Assembly: GCA_937877535.1 (NCBI GenBank)
Contig: CALFJF010000022.1
Coordinates: forward strand, 1-38,479
DNA from: an uncultured Treponema sp.
GTDB lineage: Bacteria > Spirochaetota > Spirochaetia > Treponematales > Treponemataceae
DNA length: 38,479 bases
Direction: 5' to 3'
Shown here: positions 32,819 through 38,479 of the stretch, piece after piece
Layout: each line of letters starts with the position of its first letter
Position numbering within the stretch: position 1 is the first letter of the stretch
Translations under genes and position numbers: made by a program
The notes under the pieces: model-generated
Databases searched by the model: none
What the model was told of the DNA's origin: nothing
What the model saw: the letters and a program-made list of their open reading frames with translations, nothing else

Positions 32819-34542
32819 TTTTTTCCTACATTTTGAGATTCTTTTTTTTGAGTGGCGATTTTTTGAAGTTCCGAAATCGAATACCGAGAAAGAAGTTCTT
32901 TTATTTCGGTGATTTTTTGCGCACTCATGCTAAATGTGCGGATTCCCAATCCCGCAAGAACGAGCGCACTTTCGCTTCGTCCAGCCATTTCTCCACAAAC
33001 CGAAATGTCGATTTTGGCATTTGCCGCCGACTCCACGGTTTTTTCAATCAGCCGCAGCACCGCTGGATGAAATTCGTCGTAAAGCGAAGAAACTTGCGCG
33101 TTTTCGCGGTCAACGCCAAGCGTGTACTGCGTAAGGTCGTTCGTTCCGATTGAAAAAAACGCACTTTTTTTTGCAAGCAAATCCGAAATCACCGCCGCCG
33201 AAGCCGTTTCAACCATTATTCCAATCGGAATGTCGTCTTTGAATTCGGTGCCAGAATCCAAAAGTTCTTGCTTTGCCTTATTCGCAATTTCAAGCGATTT
33301 TTCGATTTGCGACACGCCCGTTATTAACGGCAACATGATTTTGAGATTTCCGTAAACCCCCGCGCGAAAAAGTGCCTTAAATTGCGTTTTTAATTGATTT
33401 GGATACGAAAGGCTCAATCTTATTGCGCGAAGTCCCATAAGCGGATTTTTTTCCTCCGCCGACGAAATTTCCGCCACGCCGATTATTTTGTCGCCACCCG
33501 CGTCCAGCGTGCGAATCGTTACGGGCTTCTCGCCCATTGTAAGAAGGACTTTTTTGTACGCGCGAAACTGCCCTTCTTCGCTAAAAGCCACGCTTCGAGC
33601 ATGAGCCGCGCTAATTCCTTCGTTCTCTTCTTCCATAAAAAGGAATTCTGTTCTAAAAAGCCCGATTCCGTCCGCGCCTTCCCGCGCAGCGTTTTCCGCT
33701 TCTTCGACCGTGCCAATATTCGCCATGATTTTGAACTGAACGCCGTCGCGCGTTTGCGCCGTTTTTGTTCTAAAAAGCGAAAGGTGCTGTTTTTTTTCTT
33801 GCTCGGCACTGATTTTTTTTCTGTACTCGTCGAGCGTTTCGCCGTTTGGTTCCACCACGACCTCGCCCGCATTTCCGTCAACAACAACCAAATCGCCGAC
33901 TTTGATTTCCTCGGTGATTTTATGAAGCGCAAAAACGGCAGGAACTCCGTAACTCCGCGCAAGAATTCCCACGTGACTTGAAACACCGCCTTCAATCAGC
34001 GCAATGCCTGCGATTCTGCGTTTTGAAAGAATGAGCGTGTCGCTTGGCGAAAGCGAGCGAGCAACAATGACCGCGCCGTCTGGCACATTTTCGATTTTGA
34101 ATGGATGATAATCGAGCAATTCGTCCAAAACGCGCCCAAAAACGTCCCGAATGTCTTGCGCTCGCTCCGAAAGATATTCGTTGCCGCTCGCTGCCAAAAG
34201 TCGCGCAGATTCTTCCGTTTTTTGATTCAAAATCCACGCAATATTTTTGTTATTTTGAGAAAACGCCTTTTTCACCGAACCAATGAATTCAAGGTCGTTG
34301 AGCATTAAAAAATACGTTTCAAGAATTTCGCGCTGCGCTTTGTTGTCAAACGCGGCATCCATTTGCGCCGCAATTTGCGTAACAACCGAAGCAACGGAAG
34401 CATCAAACTTGGCAAGTTCCGCCACTCTATCGCTAGAAAGAATCGTATCTTGAGGAATTACGCGCTTTTGCAATTCTGGCACAACAAACGCTCGTCCAAT
34501 TCCAATTCCAGTCGATGCGGAAATTCCCAAAAACAAATTCAT
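32815..34542 (-). CDS. ptsI: PTS enzyme I
   Basis: 575 residues, full length for Enzyme I. It takes phosphate from phosphoenolpyruvate and passes it to HPr. The phospho-His is in GGVSSHVGILARSYGVPAVF (shown in full, 20 residues). The PEP-binding TIM barrel has GLFRTEFLFM, GEKPVTIRTLDAGGDK and the catalytic-Cys block ISVCGEMAG. No ptsH or sugar-specific Enzyme II lies nearby, and it heads an operon with der and an Rsm22-like gene, not with PTS genes. That suggests regulatory use or scattered PTS genes. AT-rich -10-like TATAAC/TATACA lie 15-25 nt upstream of the ATG. Confidence 0.95.
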   Translation of the reverse strand: MNLFLGISASTGIGIGRAFVVPELQKRVIPQDTILSSDRVAELAKFDASVASVVTQIAAQMDAAFDNKAQREILETYFLMLNDLEFIGSVKKAFSQNNKNIAWILNQKTEESARLLAASGNEYLSERAQDIRDVFGRVLDELLDYHPFKIENVPDGAVIVARSLSPSDTLILSKRRIAGIALIEGGVSSHVGILARSYGVPAVFALHKITEEIKVGDLVVVDGNAGEVVVEPNGETLDEYRKKISAEQEKKQHLSLFRTKTAQTRDGVQFKIMANIGTVEEAENAAREGADGIGLFRTEFLFMEEENEGISAAHARSVAFSEEGQFRAYKKVLLTMGEKPVTIRTLDAGGDKIIGVAEISSAEEKNPLMGLRAIRLSLSYPNQLKTQFKALFRAGVYGNLKIMLPLITGVSQIEKSLEIANKAKQELLDSGTEFKDDIPIGIMVETASAAVISDLLAKKSAFFSIGTNDLTQYTLGVDRENAQVSSLYDEFHPAVLRLIEKTVESAANAKIDISVCGEMAGRSESALVLAGLGIRTFSMSAQKITEIKELLSRYSISELQKIATQKKESQNVGKK

Positions 34543-34586
34543 AATGAGTTGATTGTATAGTTATACGACAGTTCCTGCAACGGGTT

Positions 34587-37025
34587 TTAGAAATTTTGAT
34601 TTTTTTCGTAACCGAACAAAAATCGAACCGTATGTTCTGGTCGAGTTCCGTAATAAAGATACCCATACATCGCCGTTGCCGCAACGAGGCTGCGCCCGTA
34701 CCCGCGCGTTTCTTTGAAATCAAGGGTTTCAAGAAACAAATCAATCGGAAGCGAGTCTTTTTGCGAAGAAGTACGCATTTTTTTCCATTCGCGATTTGAT
34801 TTTCTAAGCCAAGCGCGAACGTTTGTAAGCCCGCCGTTGTACGCAAAAAGAGCCAAAAGCGGCACGTTTCCGTCCACGCGCAAAATCAGCGACGAAAGAT
34901 AATGGCTTCCCATGCGCAGATTCGTTTCGGGGTCAAAAATATCCCACCCTTCTGGAAGATGCAGTTTTCTCGCCTCGTCGTTTGCCGTGGCTTCCATAAG
35001 TTGCGTAAGCCCGCTCGCTCCAGCAGAACTCGAAATTCCAGGTTCAAAAAAACTTTCCGTCCGCACAAGCGCGTACAAAAGTGGCTCTGGAATCGAATTT
35101 TCCTCACAAGAAGCAGAAATGAGTTCCAAGAAAAAACGCGGATACACCAAATGCAACAATTCCTGCGGAATCTCGCCAGAAAGCGAATTTTTTGTTCGGT
35201 CGGCAATTCTAAGACTTTGGAGGTTGTATTTTGAATCGTTTAACCCGCATTTATACAAAAACGAACTTGCAGAAATCGAAGACTCAAGCGAAATATTCGC
35301 ACGATTCAAAAGCCATTCAGGATAAATGCGAGCAGGAAACCCAAACGTAGCATAGCCAGAAAGCAAAACGTCGGCAGGAGATTTTTTCGTTTCTTCGAGT
35401 TCGGATTTTGGAGCAGGCTCGATTTCGACGTTTTTCTTATTTCTCAAAATCAAATCGAGGTCGCTTTCAGAAAAAAACGAACCGATTTCTCCGGCGCGAT
35501 TTTCTTTTTCGATTTGTTCGATTCTTTCGATTGCGCAAACTTTATAGTAAACACTCGCATTTCTTGAAAGGCAATCAAAAAAAATATCCCGCGCCACATC
35601 CGAAGCAGTCGCCAATTTTTCTTCCAAAAGACGCGCCGAAATATATGCGAATTTTCCAGCCGCCTCGTCGCTCATAAAATTGGCGGCATTTTTCCAAACA
35701 TCAAAAAAATCTTGCCAAGAAAAAGTCGAAAGCAGTTGAAACGAAAGCGTCTGAAAAAAATCGTCAAAATATGCTTTGTCGCTGATTTTTGAACCGTAAT
35801 CGCGCAACGTGGAAATGATTTCTTTCACGCCACTTTTTAATTGCGACGAAAGCAAGTACCACAAGCAATTATCGAATTTTTTTGAGTCCGTTGTGGAAAG
35901 AAGAGCCGCGCGAAATCGACTTTCTGCCGCCTCTTTCATCGAATTTCTGTCGCACAAGCGAGCGGCGTAAAAACGCGTGTAAAAAGACTGCTCGTCAGAA
36001 AGCCTACGAGAAATCGTGTCTAAAACACGCACGGAATAAGACGCGCTGTCAGTTCCGTACAAATGCGCTTTTCCAATGTCGGAAAGAATTTGCTCGTCAA
36101 AAAAAAGCGGCACTTCTTTTTTGAGCGGAAGCGGAGGCAAATCCTCGCTTTGCTCGTCGTCATTTTCCTCAAAATCAGTTTGAAGCGCGCGATTTTCGTA
36201 AACTTCAAAGATTCGCGGAAAAAGACGATACGCTTCGCGATAATCGCGATGATAAACGAGCACGCGAAAATCAATCAAAAGTTGCTCGTCTGTAACGGGA
36301 AGTTCTGCATTTTCAAATTCAACACCTTCAAAATAAGTTGGAACTTCGTCTTCTGGCACTTCCTCGTCGGGATGCGCTTTTTGCCATTCAAGTCGCCATT
36401 CTCTTTGCCGCTCTTTGATTTCCGATTCGTAGCGAGAAAGCGCTAGCGATTGCTGCTTTTGAAAATTCGTGATTTTGTTTGAAAGAAATTTTTGATAAAA
36501 TTCCAGATGGTCTGCTGAAAGCGGGCGCGAAACCGACCAAACATAATATTCATGCTCAAAACGGCTGTCATTTTTTTGGAGCATCGAATTCAGGCGGAGT
36601 TTTACGAGTTCGTTTGGAGCGGTCGCAAAATCAATCGAATCGGTCATCGAAATGAGCGCGGAAAATTCGTCTTGCTTAAAAAATTCCCGCGCCGCCGTCA
36701 AAAACGCCGCGTCATCGCCGTATTTTTTTGCAAGAAACCGAGACGCTTCGTTTCGCTCTGAAATATTTCCAATCATCGTAAGGCTTTCCGCGCTTCTCCT
36801 TGCAACGAGAGCCGTTCCACTTTCGCTATCGCGAGCCAATTTGAAAAATCGCTTTGCGTTTTCCTCGTCGCCGTTGTCCGCCGCCTGAAGTCCAAGAAAA
36901 AAATACGAATCGTCTCCAAATTGCTTTTGCGTTGAACTTGAAATCGACATTCCGCACGAAAAAACAATCAAAAAAACGAAAAAAATCGAGAAAAATTGAG
37001 AAAAGAAAAGGTTTCTTTTTTTCAT
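34587..37025 (-). CDS. Lipoprotein soluble-type lytic transglycosylase
   Basis: 812 residues from ATG 37025 (a GTG two codons earlier is possible). The lipobox VFSC ends a short signal peptide (LFFSQFFSIFFVFLIVFSC). A long helical superhelix of about 580 residues follows, like the U-shaped domain of Slt. The C-terminal SLT domain has ALVRTESFFEPGISSSAGAS with the catalytic Glu, then GLTQLMEATA and the later FAYNGGLTNVRAWL. It cleaves peptidoglycan to 1,6-anhydromuropeptides and is lipid-anchored in the periplasm. The upstream LysM gene is separated by a terminator, but the adjacency of two cell-wall proteins is suggestive. Confidence 0.9.
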   Translation of the reverse strand: MKKRNLFFSQFFSIFFVFLIVFSCGMSISSSTQKQFGDDSYFFLGLQAADNGDEENAKRFFKLARDSESGTALVARRSAESLTMIGNISERNEASRFLAKKYGDDAAFLTAAREFFKQDEFSALISMTDSIDFATAPNELVKLRLNSMLQKNDSRFEHEYYVWSVSRPLSADHLEFYQKFLSNKITNFQKQQSLALSRYESEIKERQREWRLEWQKAHPDEEVPEDEVPTYFEGVEFENAELPVTDEQLLIDFRVLVYHRDYREAYRLFPRIFEVYENRALQTDFEENDDEQSEDLPPLPLKKEVPLFFDEQILSDIGKAHLYGTDSASYSVRVLDTISRRLSDEQSFYTRFYAARLCDRNSMKEAAESRFRAALLSTTDSKKFDNCLWYLLSSQLKSGVKEIISTLRDYGSKISDKAYFDDFFQTLSFQLLSTFSWQDFFDVWKNAANFMSDEAAGKFAYISARLLEEKLATASDVARDIFFDCLSRNASVYYKVCAIERIEQIEKENRAGEIGSFFSESDLDLILRNKKNVEIEPAPKSELEETKKSPADVLLSGYATFGFPARIYPEWLLNRANISLESSISASSFLYKCGLNDSKYNLQSLRIADRTKNSLSGEIPQELLHLVYPRFFLELISASCEENSIPEPLLYALVRTESFFEPGISSSAGASGLTQLMEATANDEARKLHLPEGWDIFDPETNLRMGSHYLSSLILRVDGNVPLLALFAYNGGLTNVRAWLRKSNREWKKMRTSSQKDSLPIDLFLETLDFKETRGYGRSLVAATAMYGYLYYGTRPEHTVRFLFGYEKNQNF

Positions 37026-37046
37026 ACTCACAAAAATTCACAAAAA

Positions 37047-37067
37047 CGACCCGCATTATGCGGGTCG
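37047..37067 (-). terminator. Terminator of the LysM-protein gene
   Basis: Stem CGACCCGC/GCGGGTCG around ATTAT; in minus-strand RNA it is followed by UUUUUGUG. It lies 14 nt after the stop and 22 nt before the transglycosylase ATG. Confidence 0.8.
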
Positions 37068-37080
37068 CGATTTTCAAAAA

Positions 37081-38479
37081 TCACTCCGAAGGAACAAGCA
37101 AATCTTTGCCAGCAACAATAAAATCAGGGTTTGGAATGTTGTTATAATCTGCAATTACAGGATACCGCCACGGATTTTTGTAATACGTTTCCGAAATATC
37201 CCAAAGCGTGTCGCCCCATTTTACATGATGTTTTATCGCATCTTTTTTCGTTGTGAGTTCGGGTTTTGCAACGGGAACGACTTTTGAAGCGTCGGGCGCA
37301 ATCACGATTTTGTCTTCTTCCGCGCTTGGAGCGGAAACGGAACTCGGAACAACGGACGAAGCGTCAGGCTCAATTACGATTTTGTCAACAGTATCGCCTT
37401 GCTCGTTAGACGGCTCGATTTTTTTCGCAACTTCAAGTTCGGCGGGCTTTTCTTCGGTTTTTGGTTCGATTTTTTCCGAAGATTCCGCCGCTGTTTTTTG
37501 TTCTTGTTCGCCCGAAACGTGAGGTTTGGAAGAAATCGGCTCTTCTTTTTGAGTTTTTTGAGAGTCGGAATCCGAAGCAGAAAGAGCAGCCACGTTTTCG
37601 CCATCCAAAGAAGATTCTGGGCGTTTTTCGTCCAAAGGCGCACTTGAAATCTGACCATCGATTTTTTGGTCAAGCGCACTGAGCGATGTACTTTCCGTGT
37701 TTTCGTCGCTCGTTTTTTCGGTTTCCGCTCCATTTTCCTTTTTTCCAAACAGATTCGTGATAAAAGTCGGCATAGAAATCGAACTTTCCGTTTTTTTCAA
37801 AACGTTGAATCTTGACGGGAAAATAAAAAGCAATGCGGCTGCCGCCAAAAGACAAAGCAAAATCACGATTATCACCACAATAATCGGCGCGGCAGAGCGT
37901 TTTTCTTCTTCCATATCGTCCTCTTCACCAAACTCGGCGGTCGCCGTGCGGTCTTTATCGTACAAATCTGAAAAATCCATCGAGTTGAACGGGTCGTCTT
38001 TTGTTGCCCCGCTAGAAGAAGCCTTTGGAGGCGCGTCAAAATCGGGCAAATCGAACGAATCAAATGAATCGACCGCTGAATCAGCCGCCTGATTTTCTCC
38101 ACCCGTATCAAAATCAGGCAAATCAAACGAGTCAAACGAATCGACCGCGTTGTCGGCTTCGCTGTTCTCCGAAGACGAATCCATCGCGTCAAAATCGGGA
38201 AGGTCAAGCGAATCAAGCGATTTTTCCGCCGATTCTTCGACGGGTACATCAAAATCGGGAAGCGAGAAATCTTCATTTTCGGGCGCAACCGCAGGCTCTT
38301 CTTCGCTCGATTCCGCGCTTTCTTCTGCTGGTGCGTCAAAATCAGGAAGCGAGAATTCTTCGGTTTCGGGCGCAACGGTCGGTTCTTCTTCGCTCGATTC
38401 CGCGCTTTCTTCTGCTGGTGCGTCAAAATCAGGAAGCGAGAATTCTTCGGTTTCGGGCGCAACGGTCGGTTCTTCTTCG
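37081..38479 (-). CDS. LysM-domain membrane protein with acidic SLPDFD repeats (5' end outside window)
   Basis: At least 465 residues; the frame is open to the window edge, so the true start lies beyond 38479. An internal ATG at 38184 is not the likely start because the repeat pattern continues upstream in frame. The order is: acidic repeats ending LPDFD (a 29-residue period), a region of SFDLPDFD repeats, one membrane helix (APIIVVIIVILLCLLAAAAL) near 110 residues after that ATG, a long Glu/Lys/Ser-rich linker, and a C-terminal LysM (HHVKWGDTLWDISETYY through NPDFIVAGKDLLVPSE) that binds peptidoglycan. The acidic repeats would lie in the cytoplasm and the LysM in the periplasm, linking the cell wall to a cytoplasmic partner. 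Confidence 0.85.
   Translation of the reverse strand, partial: EEEPTVAPETEEFSLPDFDAPAEESAESSEEEPTVAPETEEFSLPDFDAPAEESAESSEEEPAVAPENEDFSLPDFDVPVEESAEKSLDSLDLPDFDAMDSSSENSEADNAVDSFDSFDLPDFDTGGENQAADSAVDSFDSFDLPDFDAPPKASSSGATKDDPFNSMDFSDLYDKDRTATAEFGEEDDMEEEKRSAAPIIVVIIVILLCLLAAAALLFIFPSRFNVLKKTESSISMPTFITNLFGKKENGAETEKTSDENTESTSLSALDQKIDGQISSAPLDEKRPESSLDGENVAALSASDSDSQKTQKEEPISSKPHVSGEQEQKTAAESSEKIEPKTEEKPAELEVAKKIEPSNEQGDTVDKIVIEPDASSVVPSSVSAPSAEEDKIVIAPDASKVVPVAKPELTTKKDAIKHHVKWGDTLWDISETYYKNPWRYPVIADYNNIPNPDFIVAGKDLLVPSE
38240..38479 (-). repeat. 87-bp tandem repeat in the LysM gene
   Basis: Nearly 2.8 copies of an 87-bp unit (copies start at about 38240, 38327 and 38414), the last cut by the window end. 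Each encodes 29 residues with FSLPDFDAPAEESAESSEEE-type sequence. The two right-hand copies look almost identical, indicating recent expansion. Confidence 0.85.

Noticed and set aside
1..38479. CRISPR arrays, rRNA, tRNA, insertion sequences, phage genes
   Set aside because: No regularly spaced repeats, cloverleaf with CCA end, transposase or phage structural gene was seen on reading; a tRNAscan or CRISPR search would be decisive.

Overview
The window reads as chromosomal DNA of a spirochaete, most likely a Treponema. The strongest markers are a FlaB periplasmic flagellin behind a sigma-28-type promoter, a FlgM anti-sigma factor, a Tp34/P19-type iron protein next to an FTR1 permease, and abundant lipoprotein and outer-membrane signals together with Lgt. 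Homopolymer-controlled promoters of the kind described in treponemes also fit. Taxonomy is inferred from gene content only.

Layout. 1-2.8 kb (minus strand): a restriction-modification operon with a D12-class Dam methylase, a PD-(D/E)XK-like nuclease, a 61-residue zinc ribbon and a DpnA-like methylase. 2.8-4.7 kb: an OmpR-type response regulator and two secreted proteins transcribed divergently. 4.7-9.0 kb (plus strand, visibly GC-richer): a frameshifted UGSC-family gene, a TlpA thioredoxin, a CD1871A-type CXXC peptide and a NapH-like ferredoxin membrane protein, separated by two islands of small palindromes. These converge on an FTR1-P19 iron-uptake pair (9.1-11.3 kb, minus). 11.5-16 kb (minus): flaB, a zinc-ribbon membrane protein, class III fructose-bisphosphatase and a PAP2-like protein. 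16.1-19.7 kb (plus): carA, a MinD-like ATPase and lgt. 19.7-27 kb: two paralogous small outer-membrane barrels, a GHKL-HDOD regulator, a SpoU methyltransferase, a degenerate iron-ADH-like protein, flgM, rsmI and a TetR regulator. 27-30 kb (plus): a DUF2804 protein and a 669-residue unknown. 30-38.5 kb (minus): ptsI-der-Rsm22 as an overlapping operon, a lipoprotein lytic transglycosylase and a repeat-rich LysM protein that runs off the window end.

Functional threads. The restriction operon fits a striking property of the whole window: reading it by eye I found no GATC at all, although chance alone would give well over a hundred. The 5-11 kb genes look like one periplasmic iron and thiol-redox module. 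flaB and flgM are two ends of the sigma-28 flagellar circuit. Several genes (fbp, the MinD-like gene, the secreted protein at 3462-3989) have an extended -10 promoter so close to the ATG that their mRNAs should be leaderless. One outer-membrane barrel gene has an 11-base G/C homopolymer between its -35 and -10 boxes and is a good candidate for phase variation.
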